Positions 1 through 8,375 are shown, counted from the first letter of the stretch. The stretch: DNA of 49,011 nt from Candidatus Gastranaerophilales bacterium (GCA_944322845.1 CALUQE010000016.1:1-49011); one strand, 5' to 3'. Made by a program: numbers and translations. The notes: generated from the letters alone by a model not told the origin.

Positions 1-183
1 CATCAACCCAATACCATTTACCCCAAAGATTACGCCAAGTTTGTAGTCTCTCTCATCAACCCAATACCATTTACCCCAAAGATTACGCCAAGCTTGTAGT
101 CTCTCTCATCAACCCAATACCATTTACCCCAAAGATTACGCCAAGTTTGTAGTCTCTCTCATCAACCCAATACCATTTACCCC
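1..183. repeat. 53-bp tandem repeat, about 3.5 copies
   Basis: A 53-base unit is repeated head to tail; the ATTTACCCC core recurs at 16-24, 69-77, 122-130 and 175-183, exactly 53 bases apart. Copies are almost identical (one visible difference, AAGTTTG against AAGCTTG). Each unit contains GTAGT followed about 21 bases later by ATTTACCCC. No coding potential is evident. The array runs off the window edge, so the true copy number is unknown. It ends directly at the promoter of the first gene. A related single copy lies near 48721-48760. Confidence 0.95.
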
Positions 184-212
184 TTGCAAAAATTTGAAAG
201 TTATATTATAAT
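184..212 (+). promoter_or_regulatory. Sigma-70 promoter of the zinc-ribbon/rimM/trmD operon
   Basis: TTGCAA (184-189), a 17-base spacer and TATAAT (207-212) form a near-consensus promoter. The predicted 5' leader of about 115 bases begins with a perfect hairpin, GAGTTGAA-TT-TTCAACTC (222-239). The promoter abuts the last repeat unit of the tandem array, so array length could affect upstream spacing but not the core elements. Confidence 0.7.
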
Positions 213-333
213 ACATACAGAGAGTTGAATTTTCAACTCACTGTTTTTTGATTAAATCTCATATTGTTTTAATTGATAGGATTGTTTTAAGTAGTGAAAT
301 TTTTTTATTGAATTTGGTTAAGAGGCTTTTATT

Positions 334-1272
334 ATGTATGTAAACAAGTGCATTAAGTGTGGTGCGGAATTTGAAACAAAGAACCCCAAAAGAGTGATAT
401 GTCCTAATTGCTTATATGCAGACAAGGGAAGTGAATCGTCTGATGAAAAACCTATGCAGAGCTACAGCTCTTATAGCTCATATTCAACAGAATCCCGTCC
501 GAGAAGTTATGACAGACCTCAGCAGGGCGGCTACAGACAGAATAATTATCAAAAACGTGATAACAACAGAGATAACAGGGGCGGCTATCAGAGACGCGAT
601 AATAACAATAATCGCCAGCAGAGAAGACCTGGCGGATATAAAAATAATTATGCGAGCGCAAGACCTCAGCAGCGCCGTCCGATGAAAAAACAGCCTAAAC
701 AGGCAAGACCGCTGCTTATCAGTAAAGAGCAGCTGGAGCAGATAGAAGTTTTGTATAAAGCGATGTTACCTTTACCTAATCCGGATTGCCATGAAGTAAT
801 CGGTGCAAAATTAGGTATTGAACCGCAGAAAGTATTTTTCGGAATTAATCTGGTGCGTCAAAAAATGATGCTGCCGAAGCTTCCGTTTCCTAAACGCAAG
901 CTTGCAATTTCTCCGGATCAGATGATGGCAATAAAAGCATTGTATGAACCGTTGTTGCCGCTTCCTCCTATCGGCTGCCACAAAATTATTGCTGCGCAGT
1001 TAAAGATGGATGAGTGGCGTGTTCACGTAGGTATTAAATTAATCAGGGCTCAGCTTGGTTTAGACAGATGGAATGAGGACAGAGCAGATAAGCCTGCTGA
1101 TTATATGGTTGCAAAGCACACAAAACCGACAGTGGAGGAAAAAGTTCCTGTTGCGGTAGAGGCTAAAAAAGCACCTGAACCTGAAGCTGCTTCTGAGACT
1201 GCAGAGGCTTCTGCTGAAGAAGGAAAGCCAAAAAGAGGAAGAAAACCTAAGAAGAAAGACGATGAAGAATAA
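334..1272 (+). CDS. Zinc-ribbon, RGG-rich protein with duplicated domain and AT-hook tail
   Basis: Unrecognised 312-residue protein. A CxxC...CxxC zinc ribbon (C6, C9, C23, C26) opens it. Residues about 45-125 form a disordered Ser/Tyr then Arg/Gly/Asn/Gln-rich stretch with several RGG/GGY-like motifs. Two copies of one domain of about 56 residues follow (about 128-183 and 190-245), each with the pattern L-Y-x-x-L-L/M-P-L-P-x-P then C-H-x-x-I. The tail is acidic then basic and contains RGRKP (301-305), a classic AT-hook core. The start has an AAGAGG ribosome site. It overlaps rimM by 11 bases, so a role in RNA or ribosome biology is plausible; in many bacteria rpsP and a KH-domain gene occupy this position. 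RNA or DNA binding is inferred from composition only. Confidence 0.9.
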   Translation: MYVNKCIKCGAEFETKNPKRVICPNCLYADKGSESSDEKPMQSYSSYSSYSTESRPRSYDRPQQGGYRQNNYQKRDNNRDNRGGYQRRDNNNNRQQRRPGGYKNNYASARPQQRRPMKKQPKQARPLLISKEQLEQIEVLYKAMLPLPNPDCHEVIGAKLGIEPQKVFFGINLVRQKMMLPKLPFPKRKLAISPDQMMAIKALYEPLLPLPPIGCHKIIAAQLKMDEWRVHVGIKLIRAQLGLDRWNEDRADKPADYMVAKHTKPTVEEKVPVAVEAKKAPEPEAASETAEASAEEGKPKRGRKPKKKDDEE

Positions 1273-1774
1273 TTTTGTCTCGGTAGGTAAAATTCTTAAT
1301 TTTCACGGCGTTCAGGGTGAAGCAAAGCTCGGATATTCTAAAAACAGAGAGGAGTTTTTGTCTCAGATTAAGGAAGTTTATATCCAGAATGGCGCTGAGT
1401 ACAAAAGGCTTGAAGTTGCAAGAATCAGGTTTACTCCTAAGTGCGGTATTATAAAGTTTAAAGGGATTGATACTTTAAATGATATTTTAGAATACAAAAA
1501 TAAATTGATTTTTGTAACAGAAGAAACTGCAAGGAGTTTTCTTGAAGAGGACGAGTTTTTGATAGACGAACTTGTCGGGTTGGATGTTTATGACGGTGAT
1601 AAGAAAGTCGGCTCCGTGGTAGGTGTTTCCAATAACGGTGCAAGTGACTTGCTTTCTGTCAAGAATCTGGATAAAAAAATCTGTCTTGTGCCGTTTGTTA
1701 AGGCTATTGTGCTTTCTGTCGATATAAAAGACAGAAAAATTCAAATAAATAATCTTGAAGGACTGCTTTCATGA
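1262..1774 (+). CDS. rimM: Ribosome maturation factor RimM
   Basis: 170 residues, normal size for RimM, which binds ribosomal protein S19 and assists 30S head maturation. The N-terminal region (VSVGKILNFHGVQGEAKLG) matches the family opening with its G-x-x-G-x-x-G pattern. The C-terminal PRC-barrel part contains DELVGLDVYD and the closing LVPFVKAIVLSVD. It overlaps the gene before it by 11 bases and trmD by 4, so all three are one transcript and probably translationally coupled. The rimM-trmD order is conserved widely in bacteria. Confidence 0.95.
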   Translation: MKNNFVSVGKILNFHGVQGEAKLGYSKNREEFLSQIKEVYIQNGAEYKRLEVARIRFTPKCGIIKFKGIDTLNDILEYKNKLIFVTEETARSFLEEDEFLIDELVGLDVYDGDKKVGSVVGVSNNGASDLLSVKNLDKKICLVPFVKAIVLSVDIKDRKIQINNLEGLLS

Positions 1775-2460
1775 GATTTGATGTTTTAACCTTGTTTCCC
1801 GAGTTAATACAATCCCACATGAATTTCAGTATCATGAAGCGTGCATCGGAAGACGGGATTATAATTGTAAATACGATTAACCCGAGAGATTTTACTCTGG
1901 ATAAACACAAAAAGGTAGATGATACGCCTTACGGCGGCGGCGCTGGAATGGTTTTGATGCCTCAGCCTTATGTTGACGCGTATAATTCTGTCGAAAAAAC
2001 GGAAAAAAGTGTTACTTTAATGATGACACCGCAAGGCGAGCCGTTTTGTGACAGGATTTCCGATGAACTTGCTCAATATGAGCAGGTTATCATACTTTGC
2101 GGTCATTATGAAGGTTTTGATGAAAGAATTAGAGATATTATTAAGCCGAGAGAAATTTCAATCGGCGACTTTGTTTTGACTGGCGGTGAGCTTCCGGCAT
2201 TATGTATAATAGATAGTGTTTCTAGAAAAATAGAGGGAACTCTCGGGAAAATCGAATCTGCGCATGATGACAGCTTTTCAGACGGGCTTCTTGAATATCC
2301 GCAGTATACGAAACCCAGAGAATATATTGGGTATAAAGTTCCTGATGTTCTTTTAAACGGAAACCATAAGTTGATAGAAGAGTACAGAATGGAGCAAAAA
2401 ATTTTAAGAACCCAAAAAAAACGCCCTGACTTGTGGGAAAAATATCTTGAAAATAATTAA
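1771..2460 (+). CDS. trmD: tRNA (guanine-37-N1)-methyltransferase TrmD
   Basis: 229-residue SPOUT-family enzyme that methylates G37 of tRNAs reading CNN codons and prevents +1 frameshifting, using S-adenosylmethionine. Visible family motifs are the opening MRFDVLTLFPE, DDTPYGGGAGMVLMPQP, LCGHYEGFDERI and the trefoil-knot cofactor loop EISIGDFVLTGGELPAL. The C-terminal segment with PQYTKPREY and NGNHKLIEEYR fits the tRNA-binding part. It overlaps rimM by 4 bases (ATGA). No obvious hairpin terminator follows; the 160 bases to the next gene are AT-rich. Confidence 0.97.
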   Translation: MRFDVLTLFPELIQSHMNFSIMKRASEDGIIIVNTINPRDFTLDKHKKVDDTPYGGGAGMVLMPQPYVDAYNSVEKTEKSVTLMMTPQGEPFCDRISDELAQYEQVIILCGHYEGFDERIRDIIKPREISIGDFVLTGGELPALCIIDSVSRKIEGTLGKIESAHDDSFSDGLLEYPQYTKPREYIGYKVPDVLLNGNHKLIEEYRMEQKILRTQKKRPDLWEKYLENN

Positions 2461-2619
2461 TCAACTTACTTAATTACTCTCTCATTTTATCCTAATATTT
2501 CTTCTTAAATCCGCCGTAAATTCTATGTAAATATTTGTAACAATTATCAATCATCCCCTAAAGTTTTGAAAATAAATGCCGTTATAAATAGTGTTTTTTC
2601 TTGAAAAAGGGAATGTAAG

Positions 2620-4362
2620 ATGGAGTTTAATTACTACAATAAATTTAATAAAATCGAAAAATGTCATATTCAAATGGGAGATGAATGGAATTCTTTAAAA
2701 GACAAACTACCAAGCCCGCTAAATTCTATCTTTAATTCCGTTGACCTGAATTTTGATGGAAAGGTTGATAAAGAGGAATTAGATATTCTGCAAAAACTTC
2801 TGAAAATAGCGGATTCTCAAATTGAAAACACTAAAGGCAATAATATTATTGAAAATGAAGAATTAGATTTATTAGTTAATAAAATTAAGACAAGACAATT
2901 GGATACTTTAGAGGGGAATAAACATCCCGGTATAACTATGCCCAAAATTATAAATATACCTGAAGATAAAGATAAATTAAAAAGTTATAAATACTTGGGT
3001 ACTTATTGTGAATGGGGTGAGGCAGAGGACGGGTCTGAAGATATTATGATGACTCCAGAAATTGTTGTTGATTGTTCTGCAATAGATAATTTAGAAGAAG
3101 GTAAATATTATGTAGAATATTGGAAACAGTCCTATAGTGAGGAAACAGGATTTGTTCTTACCCCAGTAGTGCATAAAATACAAGATTCTAACCAGGATGG
3201 GACAATAAACTGGTCAGAAGGAATTAATAGAAATATATCAAAAATTCAAGTTGCAAAATCAAAAATAAATTCTGAACTTGTCTCATTTTTAAATAAAGTG
3301 GGAGACGAGCAAGGATTTAGTGTAGAGTTGCTGGATATCGACGGAGAAGCTTTATGGGCAGAAGACTTGAGTATAGTAAGGGCTGATAAAAAGCAGCTTA
3401 TTCCTAATTGTGAGACTGGCTCTAATATAGAAGCCTATAACAATGAATCAAAAATTACCGCAAAAAGAAGACATGTTTCATTGCAGGCACAGGGCAGTGC
3501 TTTTCAACGCCAACAAGCCAATGAAGATCCTGTAGCAATAAAGTATTCTCATACGTTATCTCAAGAGGATATTGTTGCTGGCAGAACCTATTTAGAAGGT
3601 GGAAATGTCTTAAATACTCTTACAAAAGATGGTGAACCGGGTGCTATAATCGGCGAAGAGTCAATAAAATATTCAATGATTAAATTAGGTTTAGATGATT
3701 CCGAAGCTTCTGTTAATATTGCTAAAAAACAAATTGCAGAAGAGCTTGGTATTGAAGAGAAAAATGTTACATATATTCCTCAGTTTGACTTTCATATAGA
3801 TATGTTTTACAGACCATTAAATAACGGACAGATAGGAATTCCTGATTATGAAGCAGGAATCAAAATTTTGGAAACATTTATACAGGATATAAACAAAAAG
3901 CTGGAAGCAAGTTCTGAAACAACAGAGGCTGCCGGTATATTACTTGAAGAAAAGAAAAATTTAGAAAATCGAAAACAAGAATACTTGAAATTAATCGGTA
4001 AACTCAAAGAAATGGCAAGCAAAACAGAAGAAATTGCCGCTGATGCAGAAAACAAATTAAAAGAACAGGGGTATGAAATAATAAAAATTCCTTGCTTTAC
4101 AGAAATTGATAAAGGAGAAGATCCTACTCCGAATGCTACGGGAGTAGAAAATCCAATAAATTACATGAACGCAATCTGCGGAACATCTGCCAAAACCGGA
4201 GAAAAATTTTATATTACCAATACTTCCGGTGATGACAATCTGGATGCATATATGGAAACTTTTTTAAAGGATACTGTCGGTTTTGATAAAATATATTTTG
4301 CCCCGACAAAAAAATATTTAAGTGCACTTGGGGGGATTGATTGTTTAACTAAAGAATTGTAA
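2620..4362 (+). CDS. EF-hand protein with C-terminal guanidine-deiminase (pentein) domain
   Basis: 580 residues with no signal peptide. Two canonical calcium-binding EF-hand loops are present: D42-x-N44-x-D46-G-K48-x-D50-x-x-E53 and D189-x-N191-x-D193-G-x-I-N197-x-x-E200. A degenerate third may lie near 70-82. Residues about 300-580 look like the pentein fold of agmatine, arginine and peptidylarginine deiminases: EGGN (326-329), H392-x-D394 in FDFHIDMF, a Y-M-N-A segment near 515, and a terminal GGIDCLT with C575 as candidate nucleophile. The usual residue before that Cys is His; here it is Asp. Residues about 418-485 form an inserted helical or coiled-coil segment. Known relatives hydrolyse guanidino groups; animal PADs are calcium-dependent. 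Substrate is unknown. Start supported by AAGGGAA. It appears monocistronic and faces a convergent gene. Confidence 0.85.
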   Translation: MEFNYYNKFNKIEKCHIQMGDEWNSLKDKLPSPLNSIFNSVDLNFDGKVDKEELDILQKLLKIADSQIENTKGNNIIENEELDLLVNKIKTRQLDTLEGNKHPGITMPKIINIPEDKDKLKSYKYLGTYCEWGEAEDGSEDIMMTPEIVVDCSAIDNLEEGKYYVEYWKQSYSEETGFVLTPVVHKIQDSNQDGTINWSEGINRNISKIQVAKSKINSELVSFLNKVGDEQGFSVELLDIDGEALWAEDLSIVRADKKQLIPNCETGSNIEAYNNESKITAKRRHVSLQAQGSAFQRQQANEDPVAIKYSHTLSQEDIVAGRTYLEGGNVLNTLTKDGEPGAIIGEESIKYSMIKLGLDDSEASVNIAKKQIAEELGIEEKNVTYIPQFDFHIDMFYRPLNNGQIGIPDYEAGIKILETFIQDINKKLEASSETTEAAGILLEEKKNLENRKQEYLKLIGKLKEMASKTEEIAADAENKLKEQGYEIIKIPCFTEIDKGEDPTPNATGVENPINYMNAICGTSAKTGEKFYITNTSGDDNLDAYMETFLKDTVGFDKIYFAPTKKYLSALGGIDCLTKEL

Positions 4363-4373
4363 ATATTAGATAA

Positions 4374-4523
4374 CTAATCAACATCCGTATATAAATGGTG
4401 TTCTTTTTTTATCATTAAGCCACACGCTTCTTGCAGTGAAAGCTTACGCATTTCGTCGGCAGTTAGTTTTGTATTTTTTATGCAGTCTGAAGGAAGTTTA
4501 AATACTGTATTCTGTACTTTCAA
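4374..4523 (-). CDS. Possible 49-residue small protein with TTG start
   Basis: A short reading frame beginning at TTG 4523 with AGGGG seven bases upstream, inside the gap between the uridine-kinase-like gene and the EF-hand gene. The product would begin MKVQNTVFKLPSDC and end HHLYTDVD; it is hydrophilic and lacks a recognisable motif. An ATG start at 4571 in the same frame would give 65 residues and overlap the upstream gene by 38 bases. I recognise no family. It may be real because the frame stays open through most of the gap and has a ribosome site, but chance is not excluded. Confidence 0.35.
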   Translation of the reverse strand: MKVQNTVFKLPSDCIKNTKLTADEMRKLSLQEACGLMIKKEHHLYTDVD

Positions 4524-4533
4524 TATAGTACCC

Positions 4534-5373
4534 CTAAATTTCTGAAAAATATAATTCGTGTATAACGGCAATGATTTTATTCAGAAAGTTTTTGTATTTA
4601 ATTCTGTCTGCAGAGCCCGAAAGAACAATATCTGCCTGTTTTTTGCAAGGCTTGATGTAAACATCGGCTTTTTCATTTGCGTTCTTATAAATAATATCAG
4701 CAGAGTCCCCTAAATCTCGCTCTTTTGCTCTTACATAAAATCTGTCTTTTTTTATTTTTTCGTCAATTTCAACATAAATTTTGAAATCAAAAGCATCTTT
4801 GACTTTTTCCGTAAGCGTAAATAAACCTTCTGAAATAATAATTTTAGAAGGTTTAGCCAGAGTATGGTTGTCAAAACGTTTTGCAGTTCCGCTCATGTCA
4901 TATTTAGGAAGATAAGTTGCTTTGCCTGAAAGCAATTCTTTGATGTGTTTATACATCAATTCAAGTTCCAGAGCCTGAGGTACATCCAGATCGTAGTTTT
5001 TTGCAAATTCAGAAAAGCTTCCGGCTGCTTTAACCATTTCCGAGCGGTCGTAATAATAATCATCCGTATTTACTCTTGTGATAGCATCTTTGATATCAAA
5101 TTCTGCGGCAAAAGATTCAATTGTATCTATCAAATCCATTGTAATTGTGGATTTACCGCTTGCGGTTTCACCAGCAATACCGATAGATGCCGGCATTTTT
5201 ATTCTGCCTGAAAGATAAGCAGCGATTTTTTTAACAACAAACGGGGTATAACTTATAAGTATAGAGTCTTTTGCATTTAGTTCTTTTTCAAAAATATCAT
5301 ATAAATAGCGCTCTATCTTGTCATTTAAAGTTGTTGGTTTTGTAATTTGTGATGTTGTTATGTTTTGCAGCAT
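4534..5373 (-). CDS. Uridine kinase / phosphoribulokinase-family P-loop kinase
   Basis: 279 residues. The Walker A motif GETASGKST is at about 68-76, preceded by an unusually long N-terminal segment. Downstream NTDDYYYDRSEM supplies the catalytic/substrate Asp seen in uridine kinases, followed by YDLDVPQALELELM, PKYDMSGTAKR (lid region) and IISEGLFTL (Walker-B-like). This matches the Udk family, which phosphorylates uridine and cytidine, but also related kinases such as phosphoribulokinase, so the nucleoside substrate is not certain. It stands alone on the minus strand, about 100 bases after the MacB-type permease gene. Confidence 0.82.
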   Translation of the reverse strand: MLQNITTSQITKPTTLNDKIERYLYDIFEKELNAKDSILISYTPFVVKKIAAYLSGRIKMPASIGIAGETASGKSTITMDLIDTIESFAAEFDIKDAITRVNTDDYYYDRSEMVKAAGSFSEFAKNYDLDVPQALELELMYKHIKELLSGKATYLPKYDMSGTAKRFDNHTLAKPSKIIISEGLFTLTEKVKDAFDFKIYVEIDEKIKKDRFYVRAKERDLGDSADIIYKNANEKADVYIKPCKKQADIVLSGSADRIKYKNFLNKIIAVIHELYFSEI

Positions 5374-5473
5374 AATCTTTTTTCTTTCTTTGTTCTATTA
5401 TACACGAATTAAAACAAAAGAAAAGTATTTATTGCTTAAGTTACAAGGATTTTTTACAAAATTTAACACCTTA

Positions 5474-6703
5474 TTATTCATACCTTAAAGCATCAATCGG
5501 GTTGAGGAGTGAAGCCTTGTAGGCGGGATAATATCCGAATCCTACGCCGACAAGTCCGGAAAAACCAAGTGCCAAAATAATTGAAAATAAAGAAATCGAT
5601 ATTGTCATAGACGGTGCAAAAACAGTTATTAAAAACGAACCCAGAATACCGACTACAACACCGATAAGCCCTCCTATCATAGAAAGCAGAAAGGATTCTA
5701 TCAGGAATTGCCATCTGATATCGCTTACCTGTGCGCCTATTGCCATCCTGATTCCGATTTCTTTTGTTCTTTCGGTAACGGATACGAGCATTATGTTCAT
5801 AATCCCAATTCCGCCAACCAGAAGCGATACGGAGGCGATTGACGCAAGCAGTATTGCAAAAGTCTGAACGGTGGATTTCATTCTCTCCTGAAACTCTGCA
5901 GAATTTCTAATCTCAAAATCATTATCCTGATTTTTACCGATATGGTGGCGTGCAACGAGAATTTCTGTTATGTCTTGCATTGTTTCATCTAAAGTATCAG
6001 GATCTTGACCTTTAATTACTATCTGGCTTACAGTTCCGGGAAAATCCGTCCCGAAAACTTTCTTCTGTGCGGTAGTTATAGGAATAAATATTAAATCATC
6101 CTGATCGAAAGGACCTGATTGTCCTTTTGTTTTTAAAAGTCCTATAACCTTAAACGGAATATTTCCGACTCTTATGACTTTATTTATCGGATCGACATCA
6201 CCGAATAACTCTGTTGCAATAGTTGAGCCGATAATAGTAACTTTTGCGCTGTTTTGAAGATCCTCTGGAATGAAACCTCTGCCCATATCAATTTCGTAGT
6301 TTTTTATGAACAAATACGACGGTTGGATTCCGTAAACTGTTGTAGACCAGTTCTGGTTCCCGTAAGTAAGCTGCTGGGTTTGGGAGGACATAGTAGAAAT
6401 CGCAAGGATGCCGCGTGCCATCTTTTTTATTGCTTCGGCGTCTTTAGATGTAAGCGTCGGTTTTGTTCCGATACCCATATGCACTCCGCCGGATTTTGCC
6501 GAAGCCGAACGAACAGTGAGAATGTTTGTTCCCATTGCTTCCATATTTTCAGTAACTTTTTTACTGGCGCCGCTTCCGACTGCAAGCATTATAATAACTG
6601 CGCTAACGCCGATAATTACACCCAGACTTGTAAGCGCTGAGCGGAGCATATTAACCCGCAGCGAATTTATTGCCATCTTTAATGTTGATTTAAAATCTAA
6701 CAT
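5474..6703 (-). CDS. MacB/FtsX-type ABC transporter permease
   Basis: 409 residues with the LolC/MacB architecture. A first membrane helix (about residues 20-45, LGVIIGVSAVIIMLAVGSGA) is followed by a large extracytoplasmic MacB_PCD domain (about 45-280), then three C-terminal helices of the FtsX domain with the signature VTERTKEIGIRMAIGA. It ends LLNPIDALRYE, as is usual for MacB-type permeases. Such proteins couple a cytoplasmic ATPase to export or extraction of lipoproteins, peptides or drugs. No ATPase gene is adjacent here, so its partner must be elsewhere. It lies 14 bases after the DUF2229 gene on the same strand and is probably cotranscribed with it. Confidence 0.92.
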   Translation of the reverse strand: MLDFKSTLKMAINSLRVNMLRSALTSLGVIIGVSAVIIMLAVGSGASKKVTENMEAMGTNILTVRSASAKSGGVHMGIGTKPTLTSKDAEAIKKMARGILAISTMSSQTQQLTYGNQNWSTTVYGIQPSYLFIKNYEIDMGRGFIPEDLQNSAKVTIIGSTIATELFGDVDPINKVIRVGNIPFKVIGLLKTKGQSGPFDQDDLIFIPITTAQKKVFGTDFPGTVSQIVIKGQDPDTLDETMQDITEILVARHHIGKNQDNDFEIRNSAEFQERMKSTVQTFAILLASIASVSLLVGGIGIMNIMLVSVTERTKEIGIRMAIGAQVSDIRWQFLIESFLLSMIGGLIGVVVGILGSFLITVFAPSMTISISLFSIILALGFSGLVGVGFGYYPAYKASLLNPIDALRYE

Positions 6704-6717
6704 TCTAAGCCCTGTTT

Positions 6718-7794
6718 TTATTTCTTTTCTGCAAAAGTTAAAGAGTCGCAGATATTTGTTTGCGGAACATAGTCATATTCAGGCATAGAAATTTTATTAA
6801 TAATGTTAGAACGTTTTTTGCGGTACAACATATCAATAAAAGCTTCCAGTCTGGTAATAAAACCTGCCTCTCCGGTATGTTCGTCAATTGTCAGCGAAAG
6901 AATCGGTTTACCGCTGTCTTTTGCTTTTCTTGTAATTCTTTCTATCATTAAAGAATCCGGTCCGCAGCCAAAAGCATTCAGGGTGACAATACCGTCGATT
7001 TTGTTATCTTTAAGATAGTGTCCTGCTGTACCGGTCATTTCGTATTCATTTGCCCAGTAGCGCTTTTGTCCTAATGCGGCAATACCTTCTTCCATCTGTT
7101 CATCTGTAAGCTGGAGTGAGGTGTATACTTTTACATCCATTTTTTCAAGTTTGTCAAAAATCTTCATACAGGCTCTGTCATCATAGATATTGTAACCGTG
7201 TGAAACCAGAGCAATACTTATCGGCGCAGAGCTGGAAGAATTTTCTATAAATACTTTGCCCTGAAGAGCATAATTCATAGCTTTTTTGTAACTCATACCT
7301 GAGCGTGCCATAACAAGGAAATTGTTGTAAACTTTCCAACCCTGTTTTGAAGCTTTTTTGATTTCCTCCAGATTTGTAATACCGAAAGGTCTTACAGCTT
7401 CTTCAAGAAATTCGTACAAACCCTGATGTTTTTGAGACTTATCTAAAGTAGGCTCAATTATATTAATATCAGCCTTTATAACGTTTCTGACCAGATCAGG
7501 AAGTCCTCTGATCTTAGAGCAGTTGTAAATTTTTGGTGCAATAGATTGCAGGGAAGGTACAAAAATATTTTTTACTCCTTTAGCAATCAAATTAAGTATA
7601 TGCCCGAGATAAATCTTTATCGGGAGACAAGTTTCCGTAACAACAAGAGCTGAACCATCTGACATAGTTTGTTTTGTTGTAGGATCCGACAATACAATTT
7701 TTATTCCTAAACTTGAGAAAAATCCGAACCAGAACGGATAGTTGTTGTAAAATGACATTCCTCTCGGAATACCGATAACCATTTCTTTTTCCAT
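6718..7794 (-). CDS. DUF2229 acyl-CoA dehydratase activase-related protein
   Basis: 358 residues opening IGIPRGMSFYNNYPFW, then the conserved VVTETCLPIKIYLGHI, FVPSLQSIAPKIYNCSK and a C-terminal TLNAFGCGPDSLMIERI. These are hallmarks of DUF2229, related to the activator and D-component proteins of 2-hydroxyacyl-CoA dehydratases. Conserved Cys residues in CLP, NCSK and FGCGP could bind an iron-sulphur cluster. In clostridia the domain often forms part of much larger activase-type proteins; here it stands alone, without dehydratase subunits nearby. Its biochemical role is not established. It has its own divergent promoter and leads into the MacB-type permease gene. Confidence 0.85.
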   Translation of the reverse strand: MEKEMVIGIPRGMSFYNNYPFWFGFFSSLGIKIVLSDPTTKQTMSDGSALVVTETCLPIKIYLGHILNLIAKGVKNIFVPSLQSIAPKIYNCSKIRGLPDLVRNVIKADINIIEPTLDKSQKHQGLYEFLEEAVRPFGITNLEEIKKASKQGWKVYNNFLVMARSGMSYKKAMNYALQGKVFIENSSSSAPISIALVSHGYNIYDDRACMKIFDKLEKMDVKVYTSLQLTDEQMEEGIAALGQKRYWANEYEMTGTAGHYLKDNKIDGIVTLNAFGCGPDSLMIERITRKAKDSGKPILSLTIDEHTGEAGFITRLEAFIDMLYRKKRSNIINKISMPEYDYVPQTNICDSLTFAEKK

Positions 7795-7830
7795 TAAAAA
7801 ACCTTTTCTTTTTTAATTTACATCATACTT

Positions 7831-7859
7831 ATAATAGCGCGAAAAGATTGTTTTGTCAC
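7831..7859 (-). promoter_or_regulatory. Promoter of the DUF2229-permease transcript
   Basis: On the minus strand GTGACA (complement of 7854-7859), a 17-base spacer and TATTAT (complement of 7831-7836) read toward the DUF2229 start at 7794. It lies back to back with the ruvC promoter in the 107-base divergent gap. The -35 has one mismatch to TTGACA. Confidence 0.6.
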
Positions 7860-7865
7860 GAAAGT

Positions 7866-7894
7866 TTGCGCAAATGTTAAGTTACTGTTATAAT
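7866..7894 (+). promoter_or_regulatory. Extended -10 promoter of ruvC, apparently leaderless
   Basis: TTGCGC (7866-7871), a 17-base spacer and TATAAT (7889-7894) preceded by TG-T, an extended -10. The ruvC ATG at 7902 begins 7 bases after the -10 box, so transcription should start at or next to the start codon. No Shine-Dalgarno sequence precedes it, which agrees with leaderless translation. Confidence 0.65.
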
Positions 7895-7901
7895 TATTTT
7901 G

Positions 7902-8375
7902 ATGAAAATTTTGGGAATAGATCCCGGTATGGCAATTGTCGGGTACGGGCTTATAGAAGTAGAAAATAGCGAAATTACACTGCTGACATCAGGTTCAATT
8001 CAAACGGATAAGAAGCTCTCTGACTCTAAAAGGCTTCTGGAAATTTATAATGACTTAACAACAATTGTTGAGAAGTACCAGCCTGATTGTGCTTCTGTTG
8101 AAGAATTGTTTTTCTTTAAGAACCAGAAAACGGTTATTCCTGTAGCCGAGGCGCGTGGTGTTATAATAACGGTGCTGGAAAAATTTAATATTCCGACATA
8201 CAGTTATACTCCGATGGTTGTAAAGCAGGTGCTTACCGGATACGGAAGGGCTGAAAAGAAGGAGGTTGAACAGATGGTAAGGATTGCCTTAAATTCTGAT
8301 AAACTTCCAAAACTGGATGATACTGTGGATGCGATTGCTATTGCCATTTGTCATTCAAGGAGCGCGGTTAACTGA
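7902..8375 (+). CDS. ruvC: Holliday junction resolvase RuvC
   Basis: 157 residues from ATG 7902 (a TTG codon immediately before it is less likely). RuvC is the metal-dependent nuclease that cuts Holliday junctions with RuvAB. The start MKILGIDPGMAIVGYG carries the first catalytic Asp; SVEELFFFKNQKT carries the catalytic Glu in the family ExxFF-x-x-N context; the C-terminal KLDDTVDAIAIAICH supplies the remaining acidic residues. Length and motif order are normal. Its stop overlaps the ATG of the next gene (TGATG), so the two are cotranscribed. ruvA and ruvB are not in the window. Confidence 0.96.
   Translation: MKILGIDPGMAIVGYGLIEVENSEITLLTSGSIQTDKKLSDSKRLLEIYNDLTTIVEKYQPDCASVEELFFFKNQKTVIPVAEARGVIITVLEKFNIPTYSYTPMVVKQVLTGYGRAEKKEVEQMVRIALNSDKLPKLDDTVDAIAIAICHSRSAVN

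Noticed and set aside
1..183. CRISPR array
   Set aside because: The whole 53-base unit repeats without variable spacers, and no cas gene is present.
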